This document shows, piece after piece, positions 1 to 7,933 of a stretch of 42,476 nucleotides of DNA. The notes under the pieces are model-generated. The model was not told the origin of the DNA, ran no database searches, and saw nothing but the letters and a program-made list of their open reading frames with translations. The position numbers and the translations under genes were made by a program. Position 1 is the stretch's first letter; every line of letters starts with the position of its first letter. This DNA comes from Bacteroidota bacterium (GTDB lineage Bacteria > Bacteroidota > Bacteroidia > Bacteroidales > Prolixibacteraceae), in the NCBI GenBank assembly GCA_023412195.1, contig JAEYNZ010000086.1:1-42476 (forward strand). The letters run 5' to 3'.

Positions 1-175
1 CTTTGGATATCAGTTTCGAATCTTTATAAGCCGAAGGAGGTTCATTTAATTCATCCAAATGAACATTAAGAGATTTATGTTGAACTTCAACTTTAACAAT
101 TTCAAAATAAGTGAAAATTTCTTCTGGGAGTAAAGCTTTTAACAACTCGTTGTAATGTTCATTCTTTGAATCCAT
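1..175 (-). CDS. Partial transposase-type protein (ISAon1-like N-terminal region)
   Basis: The minus strand opens with ATG at 175 and stays open to the window edge for 58 codons, so the 3' end lies outside the window. The peptide begins MDSKNEHYNELLKALLPEEI and continues with a pattern of acidic and beta-like segments ending in KLISK. It resembles the short N-terminal-region proteins of ISAon1-type insertion sequences in Bacteroidota, which are followed by a separate catalytic transposase ORF. The match is from memory of the family, not a search. A perfect 16-bp tandem repeat sits just upstream (230-261). The alternative is an unrelated small protein. Confidence 0.55.
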   Translation of the reverse strand, partial: MDSKNEHYNELLKALLPEEIFTYFEIVKVEVQHKSLNVHLDELNEPPSAYKDSKLISK

Positions 176-229
176 GCTGATATAAGTTTTTTATGCAAAG
201 ATTCATCTTTTTTATTTTATCTCCACCTA

Positions 230-261
230 CTTTTTAAAGTGATCCCTTTTTAAAGTGATCC
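230..261. repeat. Perfect 16-bp tandem duplication
   Basis: The unit CTTTTTAAAGTGATCC occurs at 230-245 and again at 246-261, followed by a partial third copy (AGTGATCC, 262-269). A second short direct repeat, CTGGCAAAAA, follows at about 278-299. The stretch lies between the transposase-type ORF and the tRNA terminator, so it may be near an insertion-sequence end, but I cannot define the terminus. Confidence 0.7.
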
Positions 262-293
262 AGTGATCCTTTAATTCCTGGCAAAAACCTGGC

Positions 294-335
294 AAAAAAC
301 AAAAAGCACTTACCTGATAATTTCGGTAAGTGCTT
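294..335 (-). terminator. Rho-independent terminator of the CAT tRNA
   Basis: A perfect 11-bp inverted repeat (304-314 with 325-335, loop of 10) is followed on the minus strand by a T-rich run (303-294). It lies 12 bases downstream of the tRNA 3' end, so it should end that transcript. Confidence 0.8.
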
Positions 336-347
336 CATTTTGAGGTG

Positions 348-421
348 TGGGCCCAGCTGGGCATGATCCAGCGACCCCCTGATTATGAGTCAGGTGCTCT
401 AACCAACTGAGCTATAGGCCC
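348..421 (-). tRNA. tRNA with CAT anticodon, probably tRNA-Ile2
   Basis: A 74-nt cloverleaf on the minus strand has acceptor stem GGGCCTA/TGGGCCC with discriminator A, a D-arm TAGCTCAGTTGGTTAGAGCA, and anticodon arm CTGAC-TCATAAT-CAG with CAT. The T-arm is GCTGG-ATCATGC-CCAGC. The GACTCATAATC context resembles isoleucine tRNA whose C34 becomes lysidine; elongator tRNA-Met is the alternative, and the initiator is excluded by the acceptor and anticodon stems. The T-loop is odd: positions 54 and 58 read A and T instead of the usual T and A. CCA is not encoded. Confidence 0.9.
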
Positions 422-920
422 TTATGAATTTTGAATGCCGTATTTAAAGTGTATAATGTATTACTTAAACCCGGCATACAAATTCGGAGTGCAAGTTTAC
501 AACTTTGTAACTAAATACACAATACTCCCGGTAAAAATTTATCGGTTGGACGCAACATATTTCCAATGAAGATGTAGCCGTGTTTGTATGCATTATTCTA
601 AGGAATATTCACAATCCATATTTCGTCAATACTTTGTCTATGTTTACAGCATGTTCAGGGGCATTTTACATAAAGCCTGCATAGACTTGGTATAGCCTTG
701 ATATAGACTCAGACTTCACGGGGTTTCTGGCTTTTTGGGATGTCACATGATTTATTCCTTTTGAATGTTATTTTGTGGCAAAAATTAGAGGCCATTACAG
801 AGACCTGGATTAAATGAAATGAAATTTTGATAAAAAATGGTTCTGTCAGCACGCGTGGAACTTAATGAATGGCAGTAGCTATTTTGTGACCTGGAAGATA
901 ACGTAGATTCATGCGGGCAT
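422..920. other. Gene-free stretch between the two tRNAs
   Basis: About 500 bases with no convincing reading frame on either strand. It presumably holds the promoter of the CAT tRNA near 430-480, but I could not pick out clear elements. No repeat or hairpin stood out. Confidence 0.5.
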
Positions 921-954
921 AAATAAAAAAAACGAACACCTGCTGATGTCCGTT
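921..954 (-). terminator. Terminator of tRNA-Phe
   Basis: Arms 931-938 and 947-954 pair over 8 bp with one G-T wobble and an 8-base loop. On the minus strand the hairpin is followed by a run of T residues (932-921), the usual form of an intrinsic terminator, 26 bases beyond the tRNA. Confidence 0.8.
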
Positions 955-979
955 TTTAGTTCGTTTATTTTCTTTGAGG

Positions 980-1052
<73 letters not shown>

Positions 1053-1143
1053 CCATAAATTTGTGGATGCAAAAGTAAGCAAATTTTTAAATCCACAAAG
1101 AAATTTCATGTCAAAGTAGAATATTTTACGCCTGTTTTTGCTG

Positions 1144-1174
1144 TTTGTAGTGCGCTATTCTTTTGCTACTTTTG
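1144..1174 (+). promoter_or_regulatory. Bacteroidota-type promoter of the M16 peptidase gene
   Basis: TTTG at 1144-1147 and TACTTTTG at 1167-1174 are separated by 19 bp, matching the Bacteroidota consensus (TTTG, 19-21 bp, TAnnTTTG). Transcription would start near 1181, about 15 bases before the ATG at 1196. Confidence 0.7.
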
Positions 1175-1195
1175 CACCCTTATTTATTTTTCTGA

Positions 1196-2425
1196 ATGAT
1201 AGAAACTGATTTTCTGACACATATACTGCCCAATGGCATCAGGCTGATCCATAAGCCTACCGATTCGCCGGTAGGGCACCTGGGTGTACTGATCAATGCC
1301 GGCTCGCGTGATGAGGAGCCCGATGAACATGGCCTTGCACATTTTATTGAACATTCTGTCTTTAAGGGAACCCGCAACCGAAAGGCTTTTCATATCCTTT
1401 CACGGATCGAGGACGTTGGGGGTGAACTCAATGCCTATACCACCAAGGAGGAAACCACCCTGTATTCCACCTTTCTTGCAGAGTTTTACGACAGGACTGC
1501 CGAATTGCTGAGCGACATTCTTTTTAACAGCACCTATCCCGAAAAGGAACTGAACCGCGAAAAGGAAGTGGTGCTCGAGGAGATCAATTCTTACAAGGAT
1601 TCACCTTCTGAGCTGATTTTCGACGATTTTGAAGAGCTGATCTTTGACGGTCATCCCATTGCACGAAACATACTGGGTGACCCGGTTAACCTGAAGAAGT
1701 TTAACAGGGATTCTGTCCTGAAATTCATCGAACGTAACTATCATACCGACCAGATGGTGATTTCATCGGTGGGAAATATCAGGTTTCCGGCTCTGGTAAA
1801 GCTGGCTGAGAAATACTTCGGTCAGGCGGAAGCCCGGCTGCGCAGTAACGGCAGGCAGCGGTTTGAACACTATGTCCCTTCAAGCCGGACCATGGGAAAA
1901 GATACTTTTCAGTCGCACTGCCTCATTGGAAACATTGCCTATGACATACATCACAAGCGGCGGATTGCCATGGTGCTGCTGAATAACATCATCGGCGGAC
2001 AGGCTATGAATTCACGGCTGAATATGTCGCTCAGGGAGCGGAAGGGGCTGGCATACAACATTGAATCGGGCTATACCGCATATACAGATACCGGGCTATT
2101 TAATGTGTATTTTGGCACCGATCACAGTACCCTTGAAAAGGCAATCGACCTGGTGCTGAAAGAGTTTAAGCTGCTCCAGGAAAAAAAGCTGGGCGTGCTG
2201 CAACTGAGCAAGGCACAGAAACAGCTGATGGGGCAGATTGCCATCTCCACCGAAAGCCACGATGATCTGATGCTGTCGGTTGGTAAGAGCTATCTTCTTT
2301 TTAATAAGGTGGATTCCATGCCAACCATTTTTAAAAAGATCGAAGCCATCACTCCTTCCGACCTGATGGAGGTAGCCAACGAAGTGCTCGATGCGAAGCA
2401 GATGAGCAGGCTGGTGTATAAATAG
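1196..2425 (+). CDS. M16 family zinc peptidase
   Basis: A 409-residue insulinase-type (pitrilysin, M16) metallopeptidase. The inverted zinc motif HFIEH is at residues 49-53, and the third zinc ligand lies in VVLEEI (E128/E129), close to the 76-residue spacing of the HxxEH-x76-E signature. The second, inactive M16 half follows, with the typical RxxxGLAYN-like loop (RKGLAYNIESGY). Length fits single-chain bacterial M16B proteins, which form a clamshell and cut short or misfolded peptides. There is no signal peptide, so it is probably cytoplasmic. The start at 1196 is supported by a well-placed promoter. The next gene, an O-methyltransferase, follows after a repeat-filled gap of 258 bases. Confidence 0.95.
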   Translation: MIETDFLTHILPNGIRLIHKPTDSPVGHLGVLINAGSRDEEPDEHGLAHFIEHSVFKGTRNRKAFHILSRIEDVGGELNAYTTKEETTLYSTFLAEFYDRTAELLSDILFNSTYPEKELNREKEVVLEEINSYKDSPSELIFDDFEELIFDGHPIARNILGDPVNLKKFNRDSVLKFIERNYHTDQMVISSVGNIRFPALVKLAEKYFGQAEARLRSNGRQRFEHYVPSSRTMGKDTFQSHCLIGNIAYDIHHKRRIAMVLLNNIIGGQAMNSRLNMSLRERKGLAYNIESGYTAYTDTGLFNVYFGTDHSTLEKAIDLVLKEFKLLQEKKLGVLQLSKAQKQLMGQIAISTESHDDLMLSVGKSYLLFNKVDSMPTIFKKIEAITPSDLMEVANEVLDAKQMSRLVYK

Positions 2426-2510
2426 TGCTGTAAGCTTCAGGCTACAAGCTGCCAGCCTTAAGCTACAAGCCACAAGTCACAGGCTACAAGACATTCAGCG
2501 ATGGACGATG

Positions 2511-2675
2511 CTTTTCCCGCATCTCGTAGCTATCATTTCTTGCAGCTTTTTCTTCTCTGGAAACCCGTAACTCGCAACTCTTAGCTATCTTTTCTTGCCG
2601 TTTTTTCTTTTCTGACAACTCTTTTCCCGCAACTCGTAGCTATCTTTGCTTGCAGCTTGCAGCTTATAACTTGTA
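2511..2675. repeat. 55-bp tandem repeat, about three degenerate copies
   Basis: The core CTCKTAGCTATC recurs at 2523, 2578 and 2633, exactly 55 bases apart. It is flanked by CTTTTCCCGC (2511-2520 and 2621-2630, 110 apart) and by TTCTTGC with T-rich tracts. Upstream, 2426-2490 carries looser repeats built on GGCTACAAGC and AGCTACAAGC. The tract fills the gap between the peptidase and methyltransferase genes and does not look coding. Confidence 0.8.
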
Positions 2676-2683
2676 GCTAAAAA

Positions 2684-3313
2684 ATGAAAGAAATAGAACA
2701 TTACATACTGAAGCACATTGATGAGGAAGACGAAGTGTTGCGGGAGCTCGACAGGGAAACAAACCTGAAGGTTCCGGGGGCAAGAATGCTTTCGGGGCAC
2801 CTGCAGGGACAAGTATTGACCATGCTTTCGAAAATGGTACAGCCTCATAGAATACTGGAGATAGGTACTTATACAGGGTATTCAGCCATTTGCCTGGCAA
2901 AGGGGTTAGCGGAGAATGGAAAGCTTATCACCATTGAGGCGGATGATGAACTGGGAGACATTGCAGGCAGGTATTTCAAAAAATCAGGGCTACAGGATAA
3001 AATTGTCCCCTTGTGTGGCTATGCACTCGACATCATTCCGTCGCTGAATGAAACCTTTGATCTTATTTTCCTTGATGCCGACAAGCGGGAGTACATTGCA
3101 TATTACAACCTGCTCTTTGATAAACTGAGGCCGGGCGGTTATATTCTTGCCGATAATACCCTATGGAGCGGCAAGGTTCTCAAGCCTTTAGAAGCCGGTG
3201 ATGAGCAGACTGCAGGGGTTGTTGCATTCAATAAAATGGTGAAAACAGATTCAAGGGTGGAAAAGGTCATCCTGCCGCTCAGGGATGGACTTACCCTTAT
3301 CAGGAAGAAATAA
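2684..3313 (+). CDS. Class I SAM-dependent O-methyltransferase
   Basis: A 209-residue protein of the caffeoyl-CoA/catechol O-methyltransferase type. SAM-binding motif I is LEIGTYTGYS (residues 58-67), an acidic residue that would hold the ribose is in TIEAD (E85), and the family's metal-binding aspartate is in IFLDAD (D131), followed by GYILADNTLWSG. Such enzymes methylate small hydroxylated aromatics using a divalent metal; bacterial substrates are mostly unknown. There is no signal peptide. The start lies just after the 55-bp repeats, so its promoter must lie within or beyond them. Confidence 0.93.
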   Translation: MKEIEHYILKHIDEEDEVLRELDRETNLKVPGARMLSGHLQGQVLTMLSKMVQPHRILEIGTYTGYSAICLAKGLAENGKLITIEADDELGDIAGRYFKKSGLQDKIVPLCGYALDIIPSLNETFDLIFLDADKREYIAYYNLLFDKLRPGGYILADNTLWSGKVLKPLEAGDEQTAGVVAFNKMVKTDSRVEKVILPLRDGLTLIRKK

Positions 3314-3687
3314 ATTCCTGCAATGAAGTCATACCGGCTTTTGGTGTGGTCATATTTTTTTTAACCTATAACTTCTCTGCTGGTCCAAAACAATGAAATA
3401 AATATTCAGGGATTCTGCCACTAAGAAGAAAAGGCACTAAGGATTCACAAAGAAATATTCGTATTTAAAATCTTAATCAATCTTTGTGTTCTTAGAATCT
3501 TTGTGGCATAAATATTCAGGTACTTTGGCACAAAAAAGAAAAGGCCCTGATTATATGATTAACCTCAGGTAAAAAAGTTCTGATAATTAATTTCCTAAGA
3601 TTAAAAAAAAACTGAACTTACAAAGAAAGGTTATATGGGCTACACTGAGCTGTTAACATGTTGATTTATTTTCAGTGCAGATAAAGT
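3314..3687. other. Gene-free stretch with an imperfect inverted repeat
   Basis: No supported gene. Within it, 3418-3459 and 3480-3511 form an imperfect inverted repeat: GCCACTAAG...CACAAAGA on one side and TCTTTGTG...TTTGTGGC on the other. Its outer flanks share a direct repeat, AAATATTCAGG (near 3399 and 3513). Such CACTAAG/CTTTGTG tracts recur between genes in many Bacteroidota. Confidence 0.55.
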
Positions 3688-3724
3688 AAAAGCCGCCTCA
3701 GCATGTTATAGTGAAGCGGCTTTT
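3688..3724. terminator. Terminator between convergent genes
   Basis: AAAAGCCGC (3688-3696) pairs with GCGGCTTTT (3716-3724). T-rich sequence follows on both strands, so it can end the lipoprotein oxidoreductase gene on the minus strand and also the methyltransferase transcript coming from the left. Confidence 0.8.
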
Positions 3725-3754
3725 AAGGATTTTTGAATTTTTTAACAAAGGATA

Positions 3755-5161
3755 TCACTGCATGGCAGCCTTCATGCCTTCAGTTGTAGTATAATATTTT
3801 ACAATCATGTTGGGTACTTCCCATTCAGGCATCTGTCCGGATGCAAGGTAACCAAGGAATTTTTCAGTTACCTGTCCGAAATGGGCTTCATGGCCCACCC
3901 GATGAGAAGCAGGTATATTCACCACCCACAGTTTATCTTCGATTTTATTCAGCGTAACGCCCGGATACTGTGCAGCAAGTTTCTGTGATACTGCATTCTC
4001 AAGGTTGGTTGCAAATGCATTCAGATCCTGGCCATCTGCAGGCGTGACATACAGGGTAGGGGTGTACTTTTCCTGTTCACCCTGCCTGATTTCAAGGTTG
4101 CTAACCGTTCCGCGCATGATGGAATAATGGGTATCGCCCGTTCCCTGCGGTGCTTCGAAGTTCCATATTACCGAAACCTTTGCATGAATTCCTTTCAGCC
4201 TGTAATTGATTTCACCATTGCTGTAAACCTTCAGTACATCATTTTCAACATCTTTTTGCAGGTATTGCGGATATTGGTCGAGCTGGGTTACTTTTTTAAA
4301 CATATCGCGTGAAAGATCGGTAGTCCAGCGCCGTGCCGATACAATTTCAACATCCTGTTTCTGCAGGATTTCATCGGGGAAGGCTTCCCACTGGATCAGG
4401 TCGACAAGATGGGTTGTCACATCCACAATGCCTTCACCCTGTTGCTTAACATCAAAGAACCAGGCTGGCCGTTTTAGCGGGCTTCCGGATACAACTTTTG
4501 AGAAATGATGTATGCTTTCCTTTGTAATGGCAGGATCTTCAGGAGTGCCTGTCTGCAGTGTTCCAAAAACCTCAGGGATGCGTGACAATTCACGCTGCAG
4601 GATGGTGGTGATCTCATAACGTTCTGTCATGATATCATAAAGCATCACGCCGTTTTCTTCTGCCACCTGGAAGGCCTGTTCCAGTTTGGTGAAATCAGCA
4701 GGACTAATCACCATGGGCTTATCGGCAAGTACATGGATTCCTTCTTTTACCGTTTCAAGGATATAATCTGTTTTTTTTGCATTGTTACCTGCCACCACCA
4801 TCACATTGCCCGGTTTTTCAGAAAGCATTTTCTGAAAAAAATCTGGGCCGGTGTAAATTTTAGATTCCCATGAGGTGGGATTGTCGCTGCGGTTGTTGTA
4901 GCTTTCAACCAGGTTCATGTGGCCCTGTAATTCCGGACCTTCAGGTGCATAAACGTGAACAACAGGGCTAACCATATCGTACATTGTTTTTTGCACGAGT
5001 GCTGCATGGAAGTGGCCCGGGTCGAGGGTCATCAGTTTTACTTCTCCTTTAGCTCCTGTAAACATAGGCTGCGTTTCTTTGGTTACTGATTTCTGGCCTC
5101 CGCCTGAACAGGAAGAGAGGGTGATGGCTGCGGCCACCAGTAAATGACTTAATTTTCTCAT
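3755..5161 (-). CDS. Lipoprotein Gfo/Idh/MocA-type oxidoreductase
   Basis: A 468-residue protein with a lipoprotein signal (ITLSSC, Cys18) followed by a Rossmann-type domain and a C-terminal domain of the 'putative oxidoreductase C-terminal' type seen in Bacteroidota. The usual GxGxxG loop is replaced by LDPGHFHAALVQ (residues 46-57), which looks like a family signature. The EKP motif reads DKP (147-149), and a possible catalytic His lies in VDVTTHLVDLIQW. Family members oxidise or reduce sugars with bound NAD(P); tethering to a membrane suggests a periplasmic or surface substrate. It follows the susCD terminator in the same orientation, after 870 bp. The substrate is not deducible. Confidence 0.85.
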   Translation of the reverse strand: MRKLSHLLVAAAITLSSCSGGGQKSVTKETQPMFTGAKGEVKLMTLDPGHFHAALVQKTMYDMVSPVVHVYAPEGPELQGHMNLVESYNNRSDNPTSWESKIYTGPDFFQKMLSEKPGNVMVVAGNNAKKTDYILETVKEGIHVLADKPMVISPADFTKLEQAFQVAEENGVMLYDIMTERYEITTILQRELSRIPEVFGTLQTGTPEDPAITKESIHHFSKVVSGSPLKRPAWFFDVKQQGEGIVDVTTHLVDLIQWEAFPDEILQKQDVEIVSARRWTTDLSRDMFKKVTQLDQYPQYLQKDVENDVLKVYSNGEINYRLKGIHAKVSVIWNFEAPQGTGDTHYSIMRGTVSNLEIRQGEQEKYTPTLYVTPADGQDLNAFATNLENAVSQKLAAQYPGVTLNKIEDKLWVVNIPASHRVGHEAHFGQVTEKFLGYLASGQMPEWEVPNMIVKYYTTTEGMKAAMQ

Positions 5162-5183
5162 TTATAACAATCTTAATAATTCC

Positions 5184-5204
5184 GTGTACGTACACACAAA
5201 AATA
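5184..5204 (-). promoter_or_regulatory. Putative promoter and palindromic operator of the lipoprotein oxidoreductase
   Basis: On the minus strand TATTTTTG (5204-5197) fits the TAnnTTTG element. Immediately downstream lies the perfect 12-bp palindrome GTGTACGTACAC (5184-5195), which would overlap the transcription start about 25-35 bases before the ATG. No well-spaced TTTG was found upstream, so the promoter call is weaker than the palindrome. Confidence 0.4.
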
Positions 5205-5976
5205 GAAAATTTGGGAAAGAATCCTAGTACAAGGAACTGATTTGGGTGAAGTTTTAAGAGTCTGGTGTAATGGATGGCTTGATATCGGATGGTTAAATAC
5301 AAGATATAATATGACTCAAGACACAAGTCTCTAAGTAGATACAATTACAGCCCGGATAAAAATAATATTGGTTAAAAGACACAAGATGTATAGACACCTG
5401 GCCTACCTGGCAGGCAGGCGGGTATCAAGGCTTAAGACTGTTCTATATGAATAAAAATTGCTATTAAGTAAATGAATTAAACTGCCTGAGAATCCTGTCT
5501 TTTGTTTTGATACTATAAATCTTGATACTCAAATATTTTATTGACTTTCGAATGATTATTACATAAGAGATTTACAGACACAAGGCTTTGTATCTGAAAG
5601 TCCTGATACCAGTGTCCAGGGTTTTGATAATCTTATGTAATAGTCATTCTAAAGCAGGCTTATTTTATCGATCACGACCCCTTCCCATTCCCGCCATGAC
5701 GGGAGGTAAGACGCTATCTAGCAGAATTCTGCAATACTTGCACTGTCCTTAAGGCCCCTTTCGCGGGATTTTGGGGGTCGTAATTCAGAATCTGGTTTTT
5801 CATTTTCTATATTATTTTTATCCGGGCTGTAACTCAATTTACTGAGGGATTTGTGTTTGATTGTCCTGATACCTGTTTCTAATAACCATGATACCTGTAC
5901 CTAACATTGTTACCAGTGTTCAAAAGTCTTGATACCTATGTCTGAAAGTCTTGATACGAAACTGATATCAATGTGT
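5205..5976. other. Gene-free stretch with nested inverted repeats
   Basis: No supported gene in about 770 bases. Perfect 24-bp inverted arms lie at 5345-5368 and 5809-5832, enclosing 440 bp. Inside, 5550-5568 and 5631-5649 form a second inverted pair (18 of 19 match), and ACGACCCC (near 5667) mirrors GGGGTCGT (near 5774). Scattered copies of short motifs such as CTTGATAC, GACACAAG and TGTCTGAAAGTC fill the rest. It may be a relic or non-autonomous mobile element, but I see no transposase. Confidence 0.65.
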
Positions 5977-6009
5977 AAAAAAAAAGGCTGCCCTGCCGGA
6001 CAGCCTTTT
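5977..6009 (-). terminator. Terminator of the susCD operon
   Basis: AAAAGGCTG (5982-5990) pairs with CAGCCTTTT (6001-6009) around a GC-rich loop, and the minus strand continues with nine T residues (5985-5977). It lies 21 bases after the susD stop. Confidence 0.88.
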
Positions 6010-6030
6010 CGTAATTATTTTTGTTAATGT

Positions 6031-7926
6031 CTAGTTATCATCTTCAGCAGGAATTGCTTCCAGTGGTGGAAGATTATTGTCATAGCCGTCATAGCCAAAG
6101 TTCTGGTTCAAAACTCCCCTGGTATTTGAGCTGATGGCAGCCTGAGGTACAGGCCATAATACATGGAAGGGGCTCATTGTGTACTCTTGTCCATTGTTGG
6201 CCCTTACTCCTGTGTTATAGAAACCGTTGTATTCCATTACGCGGTCGTAGAAGAAATTACTTGTGCCAAAATTATTCATGGAATATGTTTTTCCACGGTA
6301 GGCTTTTCCTGTCTGAGCGAAAAGGAACGAGATCCGGTTGAGTTCAGTTTTACGTGGTTCCTCCCAATATAATTCCCTTGCTCTTTCATCCAGGATGGTT
6401 CCGATATCAAAAGACCCTGCATCGGTATATGGTGCAGCACCTGCCCTTGTACGGACAGCATTTACATCGGCCATGGCATTTGCAATGTCACCTTTCCACC
6501 AGTAGGCTTCTGCCCTGAGCAGGTAAGTTTCTGCCAGGCGGAATACATACCAGTCGTAAGAACCTCCCTGGGGCTGAGTGCGACGTGGGTCAGGGCTATA
6601 GACTTTATAATGTGGCCATCCATACCAGTTACGGATAGTATCGGTAGTTGCTATCTGGCCGTTTTCCCTGTATAGCTGCAGAGGCTTGCCGTAGTACGCG
6701 CTGCCGTTTGTTTTCAGGTTTGCCCTGTTGTAGACCAGGTCTTCCATATTCATCCAGTTGCCTTTTTTATGACGAAGGTCATTGGGGTCATCCCAAATGA
6801 ACTTTGTATGATATGGGGTTCCTCTTGCCCTTCCGATTCCCCGTCCGAAAGTTTCTACAAGTTTTATTTCCTCATTTGCAAGGTCAGAAGTGCCGGGACC
6901 AAAACCATCAGGAGTATACAGCATATTTGAATTAGAAACACCCCAGAATGGAACTGCATTACGCATGATCTGATGGTCGAGCCTGGAGTCTACAAGGTCT
7001 TCGCGGGAAACGACCATGAACAGGACTTCCCTGTTTGCAGCAGCAGCTTTATTTTGCCACCAGTGCAGGCGTGCTATGACGTCATCGCGTATGATTCCCT
7101 GGCTTGTAAGGTAATCACCCTCTTCCTGGGGTATCTGGCCAAAAGGTTCAGTCATGAGGCTGTGAACGCCACCATCTATAACAGAAGAAGCCGATGCAAT
7201 GGCTTTATCGAAATCACCCAGTGCAAGGTTGATTTTAGTCAGAAGGTGGATGGCAGCACCTTTGGTTACCCTGCCCCTGTCGGCTAAATCAACACAATGC
7301 TGGGCGGCGAATTCCATGTCCTTCTGCATTTTTCTCAGGATAACTTCCCTTTTTGTGGAGTAGAAGTCAAGCTTTGGTTCTTTGATCTCACGGCCGATAA
7401 AAGGCACATCACCAAATTGCTGAGTAAGCCTGTAATAACGGTATGCCCTGTGGAAATATGCAGAACCCAGTACGGCGTTTCTTTCAGCTTCATTTGTGTA
7501 CGTAGCATCATCGATGCGGTCAATCACAACGTTGGCATATTTAATGCCCTTGTAGCCTTCGTACCAGTACCACCCAATTTTATTGAAGTCGGTATGGTTC
7601 AGCTGGGAAGTAGGAGTAATCTGAATGTTCATGTTTTGTGCAGGACCGGGTTTATCGGTTGTCCCTTCAACACATACTTCAGAAAAAACGAGTTCGGTAA
7701 TAATAGGGGATGCATCACCATACCACTCATAGCGCATGTTTCTTTCACATGCCGTAAGGGCAGCGTACATACCTCTTGCATCTACCAGGGCATTCTCAGG
7801 TGCAAAGAACGAAAGAGGTTTCGGCTCAAGCCATTCATCGTCGCAGCTTGTTGTTCCAATGATCAGGAAAACAAAGAGCAACAGGATAATCTTTGATTCG
7901 GATATTATATTTTTCATATGGTTCAT
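6031..7926 (-). CDS. SusD/RagB family nutrient-binding lipoprotein
   Basis: A 631-residue SusD-like protein. A lipoprotein signal ends in IGTTSC (Cys28), which should anchor it on the outer membrane, followed by DDEWLEPKPLSFF. The RagB/SusD helical (TPR-like) core shows in RNAVLGSAYFHRAYRYYRLTQQFGDVPF and the family C-terminal part in RLAETYLLRAEAYWWKGD, then LDERARELYWEEPRKTELNR. SusD proteins cap the SusC channel and bind glycans at the cell surface. The start lies 7 bases after the susC stop, so the two are co-transcribed and probably translationally coupled. The bound glycan cannot be read from sequence. Confidence 0.97.
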   Translation of the reverse strand: MNHMKNIISESKIILLLFVFLIIGTTSCDDEWLEPKPLSFFAPENALVDARGMYAALTACERNMRYEWYGDASPIITELVFSEVCVEGTTDKPGPAQNMNIQITPTSQLNHTDFNKIGWYWYEGYKGIKYANVVIDRIDDATYTNEAERNAVLGSAYFHRAYRYYRLTQQFGDVPFIGREIKEPKLDFYSTKREVILRKMQKDMEFAAQHCVDLADRGRVTKGAAIHLLTKINLALGDFDKAIASASSVIDGGVHSLMTEPFGQIPQEEGDYLTSQGIIRDDVIARLHWWQNKAAAANREVLFMVVSREDLVDSRLDHQIMRNAVPFWGVSNSNMLYTPDGFGPGTSDLANEEIKLVETFGRGIGRARGTPYHTKFIWDDPNDLRHKKGNWMNMEDLVYNRANLKTNGSAYYGKPLQLYRENGQIATTDTIRNWYGWPHYKVYSPDPRRTQPQGGSYDWYVFRLAETYLLRAEAYWWKGDIANAMADVNAVRTRAGAAPYTDAGSFDIGTILDERARELYWEEPRKTELNRISFLFAQTGKAYRGKTYSMNNFGTSNFFYDRVMEYNGFYNTGVRANNGQEYTMSPFHVLWPVPQAAISSNTRGVLNQNFGYDGYDNNLPPLEAIPAEDDN

Positions 7927-7933
7927 ATTAAAA

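Noticed and set aside
2426..2683. CRISPR array in the 55-bp repeat tract
   Set aside because: The units are degenerate throughout with no alternation of constant repeats and unique spacers.
7297..7896. 199-codon plus-strand frame inside susD
   Set aside because: Antisense shadow of a gene with clear SusD domains; cysteine-rich, implausible composition.
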